Shown here in pieces: positions 22,767-35,271 of a DNA stretch of 64,000 bases. The stretch is from Anodontia alba (Eukaryota > Mollusca > Bivalvia > Lucinida > Lucinidae), in assembly GCA_964016985.1 (NCBI GenBank), contig OZ024827.1, positions 77,578,335 through 77,642,334 on the forward strand. The letters run 5' to 3'. The position numbers and the translations under genes were made by a program. The notes beneath the pieces are model-generated. The model worked only from the letters and a program-made list of their open reading frames with translations, was not told the origin of the DNA and searched no databases. Every line of letters starts with the position of its first letter. Within the stretch, counting starts at the first letter, position 1.

Positions 22767-23689
22767 ATTTCACTAAGTTGTTGAAGAAATAACTAAATAG
22801 AAAGTAAAATTTAGGCAAAAAGTATAAAAAAAGAGTGTTCGAAGTTTTAGAACATTTAAGCTACTGTATTTACCCTAATATTCGGAAACTTTATTCGCTT
22901 ATAAGACTTCTTACGAGATGAATATTTTCAAGCTGTTGATGTCTAAAACTGCTGAATAAGTGGCAAACACTGAAGACCCCGATCAAACGCCACGTTATGC
23001 GGTATTTGACCTGGGTATTTGGCCTGGGTCTACACTATTTGTCCTGGCATGTCTGACCAAACGCTTAGCGTAAATATAGTAGACATGCAAGAAATAAATT
23101 TTAATTTAGCTCTTTTTTAACCGTTTTTACACTAATGAGTGCATCCGATCACTTGCAAATGGTGTCCACATAAACTGGGCAATAAACTGCAAAAATAAAC
23201 GAATGAATAGATAAATAAATAAATAAATAAATAAGTAGATAAATCACTTCTTATATTTACGTTTTATACAAATGTAGTACGATAAAGAAAAACAATAACG
23301 GGATTGAATAGGAAATGATATGTTCTTTTACTCTCTTTAGCGGCAAGAACGTCATTTTGCGCGAACAGCGCGTGGACGGGACGTAAATGTGCCACGCCAT
23401 GAGAAAAAAAAACGTGTCTTCGGGCAGATACGAACAGCGGAGACTCTGATCAGACTGTGCTGATGCCTTAGCTATCCGCTACCAGAATCATGGGATACTA
23501 TAGACTGTATCAATGGAGCAGATGTGCCCAAATGAGATCTTTAGCATGTGCAGGATTATGTAACTCCACACAGTTTGCACTTGCTCGAATGCACTGTTTC
23601 CCATAGCGTGGCCCAAATGCTATAAGGCTCATTAAATGATGGTCAACAAACAGCAAACAACTTGTAGGCGGGACGCAATAACAATTGCA
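22767..23689. other. No gene; fragments of families F and H, AAAT run
   Basis: Contains a degenerate family F pair (22970-23045), an AAAT microsatellite (about 23212-23235) and family H pieces (23420-23600). No coding sequence recognised. Confidence 0.5.
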
Positions 23690-23870
23690 GTCATTTTAGG
23701 AAGAACACATGCGGAAATGTATAAGTTCATCCAAAGTTCTTTGTGTGTCTGTAATTTCATATGTGATGTTTGTGTTCGTCATCGCTTCTTTTTTGTTTTT
23801 TTTTTGTGCATCGGAAGGGTTTGCTTAGTGATCGTGGCATTTCCTGGGTATCCTCACTTACACATGTACA
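23690..23870 (+). repeat. Dispersed repeat E, diverged copy
   Basis: Shares TTTGTGTGTCTGTAATTTC, GCATCGGAAGGGTTTGC and GTGGCATTTCCTGGGTATCC with 15100-15345 and 45110-45350. The 85-codon frame here is not conserved. Confidence 0.5.
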
Positions 23871-23876
23871 GTGAAA

Positions 23877-24213
23877 TCCCGTTACAACGATAACATTTGT
23901 TCCAAAAGACGTTGACATTAAAATGAATTTGCTGTTGTACAGAATATTTAATGAGTTGATATGTAAGAAAGGTCTTATTTTGCTCTTATTTCCTCATAGA
24001 AGAAACGTTTTGGCTGTTCGTTAGAATCGCCTCAGTGAGGCGATTCTAACAATTATTCAGAACATGTGTTTTATTTTAAATGTTAAATACAATATTCTTG
24101 CATAATTTGTGACTAATTGTTACCTCTTAAGTGAAGTTTTCGTGAACGTCAAATTGTATTTATAACGAATTTTGTCATTGTATCGAGTGTCGGTATAATG
24201 AGGGCTGTCTGTA
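23877..24213. mobile_element. TACAGT-ended MITE (second subfamily)
   Basis: Left end TACAGTGAAATCCCGTTACAAC, right end TATCGAGTGTCGGTATAATG...CTGTCTGTA. A central hairpin GTTAGAATCGCCTCAGTGAGG is visible. Related units run in tandem at 56800-57640. Ends and TA flanks suggest a Tc1/mariner/pogo-derived MITE. Confidence 0.7.
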
Positions 24214-24835
24214 TTTCTAAAGTTTATATAAAACTGAATCTAACGCATATGAAATGAAAATGTATATTCGTATTTTTGCGATATGGGCATATTCATATTA
24301 AGCGCAGACTTATAAGGGATTTTGCTCTCTGTTGATTAATTCCACAGTACAGAATGGCTCAGGGTCTCAGTGTATGCGGAAAACAGGTGACGAGATTAGT
24401 CTGACACAGCGCTCTTCGTATATGTGTCAAAGACACCTTTACCAATAAGGAAATAGAAGCTGCATTGTGTTAATTTCGTACTCCATGTGCTAATAAGTAT
24501 CACGTTTCCATGCATGATGTGTTCTTGGTTAATCACCTTTGTATTTCCTACTTTGGTGCATGCTTGGCTAAAAGTCCAACATACACAAAACACCACCTGC
24601 AATAAGTTTAAATCTAAGGATGCAGTCCACAGTTTCTTGCTGTACAGTGATGTCAAAGATTATTGTCATTTCTGGCAAGCATAGAGCAGAGAACGATTAG
24701 TTACCAGCATATATTGTACATGCCACTGACTTACTTATCTGTTGAATTAATGACAGGAAGCTTCACAGACAGCAGATGCGAAATAGTGCAGAAAACTCTA
24801 CACGACCTTTGTTGTGTCTCATTTTCTGCAAAAAA

Positions 24836-24867
<32 letters not shown>

Positions 24868-25111
24868 TGCATTTTTGTAGTGCCTTGCTGCACATCTTGT
24901 CTACGAGCTGCTAAAATGCAAAGAAAAAAATGATGACGACGCATTCTAAGGCAGAAATGATACTTGTGTGCCGCTTTAATGTTTGCAACACAACCTTCAG
25001 AGCAAACTGGTATATTTCTGAACAGGAAGAAAATAGCCCTGGTCTAAAATCCACAGATGTGTAGTTTCTGTGTAATGTGAAATGGGGAACTTATGTGACT
25101 CGTGATTCCAG

Positions 25112-25113
<2 letters not shown>
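24214..25113. other. No gene seen; poly-A tract
   Basis: Contains a poly-A tract with few interruptions (about 24831-24866). Short frames on both strands (24396-24914) show no family resemblance. Confidence 0.5.

Positions 25114-25143
<30 letters not shown>
25114..25143. repeat. Poly-T tract, about 29 bases
   Basis: Uninterrupted T run; could be the reversed tail of a retroposed sequence, but no body is recognisable beside it. Confidence 0.9.
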
Positions 25144-25144
<1 letters not shown>

Positions 25145-25259
25145 TATCTTTATTTATATTTTTCATGCATGACATTCACAGAGTACGATAATTGTATAGA
25201 TATGAGCTCAACATCCCATAACAAGTATTTGCATACCGGTTTCCAAGCCTACCCCTTTG

Positions 25260-25560
25260 TACAGTCGATTCTCATTATATCGACTTCGCTTAACCGATCA
25301 ACCGATTATCTCTAAGTGAAAACCAGGTCCCTGTTTTAACATGGAAATCTAACAACGGGTAATAAAATATTGTGAAAAAGGGTTCTCCACTTTTTCACAA
25401 TATTTTCAATATACCTCTAACTTAAGGACCCAAATTACATATTCATTTGTGAAGTGGTTGTTCGATTTAGTTTTTCCTCAATTCTTATATGTCGAGGTTT
25501 GGATAACTCAAAGTATTTCAGAGAGTCACTTAGACTTCGAGATAACGAGAGTCGACTGTA
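25260..25560. mobile_element. pogo-like MITE, 25.3 kb copy
   Basis: TACAGTCGATTCTCATTATA opens it and GATAACGAGAGTCGACTGTA closes it. Same family as 4431-4761, but the central hairpin is shortened to AAAAAGGGTTCTCCACTTTTT. Confidence 0.8.
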
Positions 25561-25944
25561 TATGGACATCCCTCTTATTTAGAGCACGAAGGCCTTTATA
25601 TTTCCATTACATGATATGAAGAAAATTAAGGAAAATAGTAATTATCTATACCAATATGTGTTTATACAATACAATATTTTCAATATACCTCTAACTTAAG
25701 GACCCAAATTACATATTCATTTGTGAGGTGGTTGTTCGATTTAGTTTTTCCTCAAATCTTATATGTCGAGGTTTGGATATCTCAAAGTATTTCAGAGAGT
25801 CACTTAGACTTCGAGATAACGAGAGTCGACTGTATCTGGACATCCCTCTTATTTAGAGCACGAAGGCCTTTATATTTCCATTACATGATATGAAGAAAAT
25901 TAAGGTAAATAGTAATTATCTATACCAATATGTGTTTATACAAT
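25397..25944 (+). repeat. 274 bp direct tandem duplication
   Basis: 25397-25670 and 25671-25944 are near-identical (about five substitutions seen). Each unit holds the right half of the pogo-like MITE plus about 110 bp of flanking host sequence (CATCCCTCTTATTTAGAGCA). The duplication therefore postdates the MITE insertion. Confidence 0.9.
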
Positions 25945-26106
25945 ATAAACGATTGTTTTGATGCAATGTTTGGAAACTAAAACATCTGAGTCTTTATCTA
26001 ATACTCTCCACCCTTACAACAGACTGCTATTTCCAATAGGATATTTTGGAGGAAGCATGTGGACAGAGTGAGAGGTTGCAGTTTTGCACATTTATACGTG
26101 TATTTC

Positions 26107-26515
26107 AATTGTATTTTTCTTACCAGTCAGAGCTAGCTTTTCGTCATTCATCGTCAAACTTGTGCACAAGTCTTTATTATTATGGGTACATTTGTAACCT
26201 AACTTACATTACGAAAACATGCCTTTATAATTTTGACCCTCTTTAACCCCACTTTTACATACATGTAGTAAAACTGGGGTTCTAACGAGTCCCTAATATA
26301 TGTTGTGAGCAGAAATATGAAAAATATCAGAATTTTTATCTAAAAATTTTTATCCGTTTTTGGTGGTGAAATTTTCAACTTATTGGAATCGGCAAGTTAT
26401 CATAATGTGCCAGTATATAACTGTATTTTTCTTACCTGTCAGAGATGGCGTTTCGTCATTCATTGTCAAAATCGTGCACAAGTCTTTATTATTATGGGTA
26501 CCCTTACATAATATT
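26107..26515 (+). repeat. Direct host repeat around a family 1 MITE
   Basis: A block of about 100 bp beginning TGTATTTTTCTTACC and ending TCTTTATTATTATGGGTAC occurs at about 26112-26190 and 26422-26502, once on each side of the MITE at 26207-26407. Confidence 0.7.
26207..26407 (-). mobile_element. Hairpin MITE family 1, internally deleted
   Basis: Begins CATTACGAAAACATGCC and ends TTATCATAATG. The left arm jumps from AAACTGGGGT directly to TCTAACGAGT, so one hairpin arm and the loop are gone. Confidence 0.85.
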
Positions 26516-26850
26516 TTACTTTGTTACCTGGCGCAGAACCCAACGTCTGTTTTCAAGAACAAATTGGTCAATTTCATCTCACAACAGTTTGCAGAATCGC
26601 ACACCACTTTATTTACATGAAAAATAGCAAAACAAAAGTTAGTATGGACAAACATTATCATGAATAAAAAAACAATCAATTCCATTCACATATGGACAAT
26701 TTCTGGGTCAAGGGAAAGTCAACGTAGGTGGTACAACGTGTTCGTGTTACTCTTATCTTTGTAAGCGAGTAATTAATATTCATTGAGCACAAACCAGAAG
26801 AAATGAATGTGTGTAGTATTTTGCACAACTTTAACCATATGAAGAGCATC

Positions 26851-27188
26851 TACAGTCGACTCTCGTTATCTCGAACTCGCTTATCTCGAATAACCGCTTA
26901 TCTCGAAGTGAAAATCTGGCCCCTGTTTTAACAAAGAGAGCTACCAAAAGGCAACAAAATATTGTGGAAAAGAGGAGAAATTGCTCCTTAGGAGCAATTT
27001 CTCCTCTTTTCCACAATATTTTCAATATATCTCTTAACTTAGGAGTCAAATTGCATATTCATTCTGTTTAAGGTGTTTGTTCGATTAATTATTTTCCTCA
27101 GTTCCGCAAATCTGATATGTCGAAGTACGGATATCTCGAAGTGTTTCATAGAGTCCCTCGGAGTTCGAGATAACGAGAGTCGACTGTA
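26851..27188. mobile_element. pogo-like MITE, 26.9 kb copy
   Basis: TACAGTCGACTCTCGTTATC and its inverse at the right end, plus the GAGGAGAAATTGCTCC central hairpin, as at 4431-4761. Flanked by TA. Confidence 0.85.
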
Positions 27189-28271
27189 TTTGTAAAAGGA
27201 CATTTACCAAATTGCAGAGGTCTTAATATTTAAAGCATACGATTCCGCAATCTGTATGGATCTGCAACATGTCACCTTATGCATTTCATAGGTTTTTTTT
27301 TACAGTTATTGTCCTGAAGAAAATGCTGTATAAATGTATTTTTATTCTCGTGGTACACACATTAATGGGCTGCGTCAAGCGAAACAGTGTTTTCAATCAC
27401 GCGCAAAATGTTCGGGTCGACCTGCACATGCGCAAAGTCTCATTTAGGAATTTGCTCTCCATTAAAACATTCTATAGTACAGAGAAGGCCCTGATCAGAT
27501 TGTGCAGATCCGCAGGCTGATCTGGGCTTTCGCTGTCAGCATATGCCCGAAGACCACATTTTCGCATGGCGAGGACCATTTGATTTCCTATGGGGTAACA
27601 ATACAGCTAATTATCAATATCTTGTGAAACTTCCATTAATATTAAGATACATGTACAGTAAAATAGTCAGAAGTACGCATTAATTATTAACATCTCGGAC
27701 GGAAGAAACTTGTGGATCAATGCACAAGACAAACAAGTCAGATAATTACTACCACGCAGGTTAAATGACTGACGTAAATCTGTTAAAACATGCGATGCGA
27801 TGTGTGCGCCAATATGGTCTTTTGAGAAACCTTGCGAGTAATTCATTTAAAGACTATGTTGGTCATGCGAAAACATATCTTCGGGCATCTGGAACAGCGA
27901 AGGTCAAGTTCAGCCTGCGCAAATACGCAGGCTGAACTTGATCTTCGCTGTCCCATATGTCAGGGCCTCACTGTTCGCCTACAGAATCATTGGATACTAC
28001 ATAATGTATGAATGGAGAGCCAATGCCCAGTTGATACTTTGCGCCTGCGCAAGACGATCTGAATCTACGCTTTTTGCGCATGTTCAAAAACACATTTTTG
28101 CTTGACGCGGCTCCTCTATACTATATGATAAAAGCAAGGGTATGTGGGAGTCTACATTACTTGTGAATTATAAAAAATACCGTTTTGTCTTTTTAAACCA
28201 GTTTTTCAATGTGTTTATTACTTCCTGCAAGCATTTGTATTGCTTAAATCAATATAACTGTGCTAAGTAAT
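27189..28271. other. No gene; family H fragments
   Basis: Contains GATCAG/GCGCAGGCTGATC fragments near 27490-27545 and a neat inverted pair at 27899-27950 (CAAGTTCAGCCTGCGC and complement). No coding sequence recognised. Confidence 0.5.
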
Positions 28272-28533
28272 CATCACAAAAAACACACCTATATAATTGT
28301 GACCCCCATAAAGCCCCTTTTATACAGTAAAACTGGGTTTCACAGGGTTATACATTATTTTTCTTATTTTGCTAAAAAACATAGATTGTGGGTATACGTT
28401 AGAAACGCCCCGAGTACCCACAATCTATGTTTTGAGCAGAAATATGAAAAATATCAGAATTTTTATCTGAAATATTTCCTTTTTTAGGTTATAAAATTTT
28501 CAATATATTTAAGTAGGTGTGTTTTCAGTAATA
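28272..28533 (-). mobile_element. Hairpin MITE family 1, degenerate
   Basis: CATCACAAAAAACACACCTA start and GTGTTTTCAGTAATAG end. The central GAGGCGG hairpin tip is replaced by ACGTTAGAAACGCCCC. Confidence 0.85.
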
Positions 28534-28743
28534 GAAAATGTTCCGTATTTCCTTTACTATATAGTGAAAGCAGCATAGATTACATAACTCTAGATAAGAG
28601 GGTATTAAGATAAACATTTTCCTTCTATCGCTACGGGAACAAAAGTTATGGTATGCATAAGAAGCACCTCTGTGAGCCGATTCAAATGAAGATCCACAAT
28701 AAATATTTTCATTGAGAAATAAGAAAGTAAGAAAAAAATCGTT

Positions 28744-28781
<38 letters not shown>

Positions 28782-29553
28782 TGTACTCAGAATTCAGCTT
28801 CTCTTGAGCAATGACTGAATACACTTTACAAGGTATTTTAACCCTTGTCATGGCTGAATAAATTAAGATGCCATGCCCACTTCTTATTGTCAGCCAATCA
28901 ATAACTTGATCCAGGTTGTTGATATAAATTCATGTACTGAATGACAAACAGTGCAGATCAGATCAGTTGGCTTCTGGATCTACACTGTTTGCAAAGGCAG
29001 GGCCTATCCGGGCTCAGCAGGACCAGGGTTAACAAAATGTAGAACGTATGATAAACGTCAACAGAGGCTAGCCTATGTCTTACAGTAATAATATCGTTGC
29101 AATATGAGACAAGTAATTATACAAATTGGGATTAGAACAGAAGCACAAGTACTTTTATGGTTCTTCTCCTAGAAACAACTGATATGTATACAGAATGGCG
29201 AATTTCAAGCGAAGTACATTGGAACAAATAATATTATGTAGTGATATTTAACAATGACCAAACAATACACAATAAGTGTTGGTTGTTTGAGTAATAAAAA
29301 TTAGGAAATTATTATACTAAATAGAATTTATTTCATATAAAGCATTTCTGATAGAAAGGGATAAGAAAAAGTAAATGAACAAAAGATAGAGGAAAGGTGG
29401 GGAAATGGGGGAGGGTGTTGGGGATGGCGGTGATGGGATTGCAGGGTTGTGGGGGTATGGGACGGGGGAGGGGACTTGGCATCCAATATAGAATACAATA
29501 CCGTTTGGCAACCGGATAATTGTATTATGGTAATTACATGACCATAGCAGTAA
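28534..29553. other. Low-complexity and small repeats
   Basis: Contains a poly-T/GTTTT tract (28741-28782), a degenerate family F hairpin (28943-28993) and a G-rich tract (29395-29475) that yields proline-rich minus frames. The left part of this region may be 3' untranslated sequence of the LINE to the right. Confidence 0.5.
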
Positions 29554-30057
29554 TTAAAACATCGCATGAAAAACGTTTACATTGTAAAATGAATCGGTGA
29601 ATACTTTAAAAAAAAATATCATGTTTTTTATCATATGATAAAGAGGATTCCCATACAAGAGGAGCAAGAGTAGAACTTTGATAGGGAGTAATCGCATTTT
29701 GAAGCACTTTCTGTGCTGCTGATAGTGGGGATAGTGGAAAAAAGAAGTGTTTTGAGTTCTCAATACTACTACATCTACACATAGGCGAGTCAGAAATACC
29801 TTTTAAAAATAGATCCAGGTTCAATGAGCTACAGTTCGTCCATAATCTAGTATGGAATATTTGGGCTTTTCTATTTTTATAACAATAATATTTAGAAACA
29901 GTTGTTTTGTCTTTGTTAAAACAGTATTTAAAAGAGTTTGCTGTTTGAGATTGTTTCATTTCGGTGGGTAGATTATTCCAAGCCCTTATAGTACAAAGTA
30001 GAAAAGAATTATAATAAAGAGTTGTTCGTGAATCAATAGTCTGTTAATGGTCAGGAC

Positions 30058-30256
30058 CCAGTTGTTCAAAGCTAACGACGTCGTTAGTTAACAATTCGTT
30101 AAAATTTACATCAAGTGATACGCAAATTTGCTGAAATTTTTTGCTGAAAAAATGTGAGTAGCTTTTGCAGTAATATTGTATATTGAATACGCTAAAACAG
30201 TTAACGAAATGACTCTTAACGAGCTCGTTAAGCTAACCACGCTTTGAACAACTGGG
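30058..30256. mobile_element. Hairpin MITE family C inside the LINE
   Basis: CCCAGTTGTTCAAAGCTAACG and the inverse CTTTGAACAACTGGG bound it. The central AATGTGAGTAGCTTTTGCA hairpin has lost one arm. LINE coding similarity continues on both sides. Confidence 0.8.
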
Positions 30257-32779
30257 CCCAGAACTGCAAAGATTATATCATGACATGTCACTGACTGATG
30301 GAGGAATACGAAGGCTAAGTACAAAGGAGTTAGATAGGAAAACGTTTTTAAAGATAAAGTTTATGGGTTTGTCTTCTCTGTTCAAGTGACTCCAATCCAA
30401 CTTCTTTGTACAAGGCAGTAAAAGAAATAAGCTCAGTTGTCCCGGTAACTATGCGAGCTGCTTCAAGTCGGATCTGTTCTAACTCTTGTTTTTCATATTG
30501 AGAACAATCGTCTATATTACATCCCCATTTCCTAGTAAAGGTCGGATAAAGCTGTACAGATCATTTCTAAAGATTTACGGTCTAATTTAAATTTAAGCTT
30601 TCTCATTACATCAACTCTACCCAAAGCTTTCTCTGAAATATATTTTATATGATGGTGCCATGTACCATCGTTTGATAAATAGATCCAGAGATGCTTGTGA
30701 AACTCTACTTCGGTTATGTGAAGATTTTGCATTATGATTGTTGGATGGTTAAGTTTGTTTCATTTACTCAAAATGAGAAGACTTTCAGGTTTAGTCTGAT
30801 TGAAAATACAAACCAAGTTTCAGCCCATTTTGAAATTGTTTCAATATCTTTATTGAGACAATTAGCAGCAGTAATAGGGTTATCGATGATAATGTAAAGA
30901 CGAGTGTCGTCTGCAAAGAGACGTATTTGATCCAATATTAAATACTATGTCGTTTATAAATAGTAGGAATAGCAGCGGTCCTAACATTGACCCAAGGGGA
31001 ATACCAGTGCAAATATAAGCTCAGTGTAATGTAACAACTGGAATAACTCTTTGTTTCCTGTTACAAAGGTACCTGTTAAACCATACAAGCACATTCACAG
31101 TGACGCCAGCTGTTTAAGTTTAAGTAACAATCCATCATGCCGGACTCGGTTAAAGGCTTTGGTGATGTCAAGGGAAAAAAGCAACTCTAACTTCAGTACC
31201 TGAGTCAAGGGCCTGACAAAAAGTATCGTGCTAATGTGTTAATTGATTCATTATAGTATCTCCTGGTGTAGAACCAGACTGAAGAGAAGGTAGCAAATTG
31301 TTATCGCGGAAATAATTGTATAAATATTTAAAAACAAGTCTGTACAGGTCTTTCGAAAGTTTACTTTCCGAGTTAAGTGTTGAGATAGATCGGTAATTAG
31401 AAAGTATAGATCTATCACCTTTTTATGTATTGGGCAGACATAAGCTTCATTATAAGAAGACGGCACAAGGCTCGACTTGATAGACTGATTAAACGAATTA
31501 CAACAAGGAGAAGAAAGTTCCTGAGTTAGTTCACGAAAAATACGATTACTTAGATTGTTAGGACCAATGTCTTTACCGATAAGGAGAGGTTTTAGTATAG
31601 TCTCGACTTCAAACAATATTTAGTTCGGTGGTAACAGTAGTACGTAATATGAGGAGGAGGACTGGATATTGATCATTTAATTAGCTCTGGCTTTGAAAGA
31701 AATTATTCAGATGTTAGCCTCGTCATTTTCGTCAGTACTTGTGGAGCCATTATGTTCAAGGGATGGTATAGATGTTTCGGACTGGGAAGATATGAATGTT
31801 TTCAGAACCGTCCACTTGTTAACTTTTCAGCAATTTTGTCATGGAAAGCTTGTTTCGCATCACGAATAAGTGCGATAGTTGTGTTCCTTAGTTTTAAATT
31901 GCGTCCAGTGTAATTGTGTTTGTTCGCTGAGCTTTGCGGTAGGCTCTTTTACGTTACGTATATATTATTTTATTTTTTGCGTTTATCCAAGAAGACTCGG
32001 CTGGTTAAATTTTAACTATTTTATTTGGAATGCATTCTGATGCCAAGCTTGTGATTTAAGAGTGTAGATTCGCGGCATATCAGTCAATATCATTAATCTC
32101 TCAAGGCGTCCCATTCGATGACAGCAGCTTTTTCTCGAAGACGATCATAGTTACCTTGGTTGTACTTCCAATTTTTTGCAGTGAAAAAAATGGATTTTGG
32201 TTTTAGAAAATTTAAGAATTCCATATATTGGACAATGATATCTAAGTTTTTGGTTAAGAAAAGATCACCAACTCCACTGAATATTAGGTGATTTTTTGTC
32301 GTCAACTAACAATATATCTATTAGTGTAGCTGATTGTTTGGTAAAAATTAGTGGGTTGGCTTATGGCCTGGAAAAAAAGTATACTGGGTACACATTGTTT
32401 CGATCTTCCTGGCAGAACGTTTATTTAATACTTCGAAATTAAAATCACCAGTAATTACTATATCTGATATACACGTATCGACTGCAAGTGCAATTGAATT
32501 TTCAAAGCCAGTACAATATTCTGTGTCAGAACTGGGAGGCCGATAGAAAAGACCAAATAATAACCGTTTGTTGCAGCTAGCCAATTCAAGCCAAATGCAC
32601 TCGATCTTACTGGTTCGAGATCTTCACGTTGTTTGTAGCAAATTCCTTCTTTAATGTATATGATGGTTCCGCCATGACTGCCCTTGGTCGGTCCTTTCGT
32701 TCAGGTTCAGTGTATAATTAAAGGAGGTCATTTGGGTCTACGGAATACTAAACCAGGTTTCAGTGAAAGCTTGAATGTC

Positions 32780-32960
32780 CATCACGAAAACATACCTATA
32801 TAATTTTGACCCCCTTAAACCTCACGAGGCGGTTCTAACGAGTACCCATAATCTATGTTTTGAGCAGAAATATGAAAAATATATTAATTTTTTATCTGAA
32901 AATTTTCGTTTTTTGGTGGTAAACGTTTCAGTGTATTTGAATAGGCATGTTTTCGTAATG
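32780..32960 (-). mobile_element. Hairpin MITE family 1 inside LINE endonuclease
   Basis: A shortened copy (CATCACGAAAACATACC to TTTTCGTAATG) splits the endonuclease reading between ...LYEFD and IQAFTETW. GTC stands on both sides, which could be a 3 bp duplication or chance. The left hairpin arm is deleted. Confidence 0.9.
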
Positions 32961-33105
32961 GTCGAACTCGTATAGTTCGGCATACAAAGTGTCAAATTTA
33001 AAAAGTATACATTGAACGTTGTACTGAACAAACGATAAGTTGTGAGGTACATTAAGAAAGCTTAAGAGACCGTTTGACATGCTTGTTAATGAACTGGAGA
33101 CGCCA

Positions 33106-33213
33106 CCCAGCAGGCACATGACGTAAATACAACGTCGCCTCAACGTCGATGCAACGTCATGACGTTGCATCGACGTTGAGCCGACGTTGTATAAACGTCA
33201 TGTGCTCGCTGGG
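33106..33213. mobile_element. CCCAGC palindromic element
   Basis: A 108 bp foldback opening CCCAGCAGGCACATGACG, with mirrored CAACGTCGATGCAACGTCA/TGACGTTGCATCGACGTTG at its centre and closing CATGTGCTCGCTGGG. A diverged relative is at 40763-40872. It sits in the 5' part of the LINE. Confidence 0.8.
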
Positions 33214-33300
33214 CACGTACGGAAGACGATGTTTATGGACAGGGATTCCGATGTCTGTCGCCAGTAAGTAACTAGTGGAAGATGAGCCATGTATTGGATA

Positions 33301-33789
33301 CAAAATATAGAATACACAATATCAACCGGAAAGTGAAAAATGGTATTAGCTTTAAATTTCCTGATTTATCCTGGCGTAGTATCTTGCAGTTATTGCGTAA
33401 AGTGATACTAGAATAAAGGTGTTCGGCCTGCCTGGACAGATATGAGTACTGAAGAACTGTGACTATTATTCTGATATCAGGACCTAAATATCAAAAAGTG
33501 TATGAAGAAATTAAACCAAAACATGCGATTGTAAGCAGAATGATGGCTAACTTGTCTCTTCTTATTACATTTGTCCTGTAATTGTCGTTAGGAATAGAAG
33601 AAACAGAGCAAGTGCCATCAGACCAACTGCCGAGTCTAATCAAGTAGAATGCCAAAGATATCCCCTCCCCCATCCATAGCCCCAGTTGGACCAAAATATG
33701 ATAAGGTGAAAAACATGCAGAGACAAAACTCAGGAGGAAGCAGAAACAAATCGTATAGCAATAAATATACTACTGACATAGAAAATCAG
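33301..33789. other. No gene seen
   Basis: AT-rich; possibly LINE 5' sequence on the right-to-left reading, but no protein motif could be followed with confidence. Confidence 0.45.
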
Positions 33790-34070
33790 TAAGGGTTTTA
33801 CTGACCGCTCCAAGGCGGTATTCTGCTGTGGTTTACTATTTCTGTCATTGTCTGTCTTTGAATGTATGCCCTGATAGTTTGTTTTTATTTTGGATAGCCG
33901 TTTGGCTAATGTTATAGGAAAGAAACTGACCTTTTGACTTTCTGCTTGTTTTGATTGTGGTGCTGTTGCTCTGAGTACGTCCTTGTTTCCCTTTGGTATC
34001 TTGGACGAAAGGTGTTAAGTAATTGTATCGATTCCTGATCATTACCTCCATCTCTATTTCAAGACATTAT
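33790..34070 (-). repeat. Dispersed repeat D, reversed partial copy
   Basis: The complement carries GGAATCGATACAATTAC, TTCCGTTC-like text, CAAAAGGTCAGTTTC and TTGGCTAAACGGCTATCCAAA, the first block of repeat D. The second block is absent. Confidence 0.6.
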
Positions 34071-34393
34071 CGTTAACTGGTTATATTATAATGCTTGCTG
34101 ACACTAATTTCTAAGCAATTATAGGCATCCGATATAGGTTATCGAAGTAACATTGGTTAGACGGCTCATTTTATTCACGATATTATTGCTACAAAAATGT
34201 TGAAGATATAACTATATGTAGAAGAAAAGAATAGCCTATGGGTTAGCTATCTATCTATGACACGAGCCGAGCAAAACTTCCTCTTAGCCTCAGCATCCAC
34301 CTCTGCCGCCAGTCTTAACCATTGCTTGGTGGACAGGCGATCTTGTAGGGAAACGCTATACCCCGGCTCACCTATTATATTTGAACCGATGAT

Positions 34394-34672
34394 CATTACG
34401 AAAACATACCTATTCAAATATATAGATAATTTCACCTTCAAAAACTGAAAATTTTCAAACAAAACGCTCTGATATTTTTCATATTTCTGTTCAAAATATA
34501 GATTGTGGGTACTCGATAAAACCGCCTCGCCGAGGCGGTTCTAACGAGTACCCACAATCTATGTTTTTGAGCAGAAATAAGAAAAATAATGTCTACCCCT
34601 GTGAACCCCAGTTTTACTATATAAAAGTGGGGTTTCAGGGGGTCAAAATTTTATAGGTATGTTTCCGTGATG
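34394..34672 (+). mobile_element. Hairpin MITE family 1, 34.4 kb copy
   Basis: Full length, CATTACGAAAACATACC to TATGTTTCCGTGATG, with an almost perfect central hairpin. Confidence 0.95.
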
Positions 34673-35033
34673 ATTTAAAAACAGAAAACTCTTTAAGAAT
34701 AATATTTAATGATATTCTAACAATAATCTGTGGGACAAACGTCTTTATTCATTGCAGATCTTGACACCTGTTTAGCGCTTGGCTTTTTCATGCAAGCTGC
34801 CTTTTAGGAGACAATTTGTACGAATGGTAGTCAAAACGAGCCGGGGCACAGCATTTCTCGCAACATTGTACGTGCGGCCAGCAAAGATTAAGATCAGCCT
34901 GTGCGGAGAGTCAGTGCCTGCGCACAGGCTGATCGAAGTATTCGCCGTCCACTTGTAAACGCCTTGGATCTTTCACTACCAACGGACTGCTCTTCAAATT
35001 CTGTTAACTATGTAGAACTACGCCATTACGAAA

Positions 35034-35271
35034 ACACGCCTATTCAATTATATTGAAAATTTCACCAGAAAAATTCTGATATTGTTCATATTTCTGCTAG
35101 AAAACATAGATTGTGGGTACTCGTTAGAGGCGGTTCTAACGAGTACCCATAATCTATGTTTTTAGCAGAAATAAGAAAAATGATGTATACCCTTCGTCTG
35201 TAAACCCCAGTTTTACTGTATAAAAGTGGGGTTTAAGGAGGTCAAAATTATATAGGTATGTTTTCGTGATG
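35034..35271 (+). mobile_element. Hairpin MITE family 1, 35.0 kb copy
   Basis: The left internal block is shortened and the hairpin tip is reduced to GTTAGAGGCGGTTCTAAC. Both flanking bases are C. Confidence 0.95.

Larger units (their letters stand above)
29554..33300 (-). pseudogene. jockey/CR1-like LINE (endonuclease and reverse transcriptase), decayed
   Basis: Read right to left. Endonuclease: LSFVQYNVQ, IQAFTETWF, then LLFGLFYRPPSSD and DIVITGDFNFEVLN (GDFN motif; 32348-32584). Reverse transcriptase: ILKPLLIGKDIGPNNLSNRI and SSLVPSSYNEAYVCPIHKK (31251-31616), a FADD box in the complement of about 30910, EVEFHKHLWIYLS (30532-30732). C-terminus: SFKYCFNKDKTT with a CRCSS...HYQQHRKCFK knuckle (29606-29959). 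The reading is split by many stops and frameshifts and by three MITEs (30058-30256, 32780-32960, 33106-33213). The 5' limit near 33.3 kb and the 3' limit are approximate. When active it would copy itself by target-primed reverse transcription. Confidence 0.85.
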
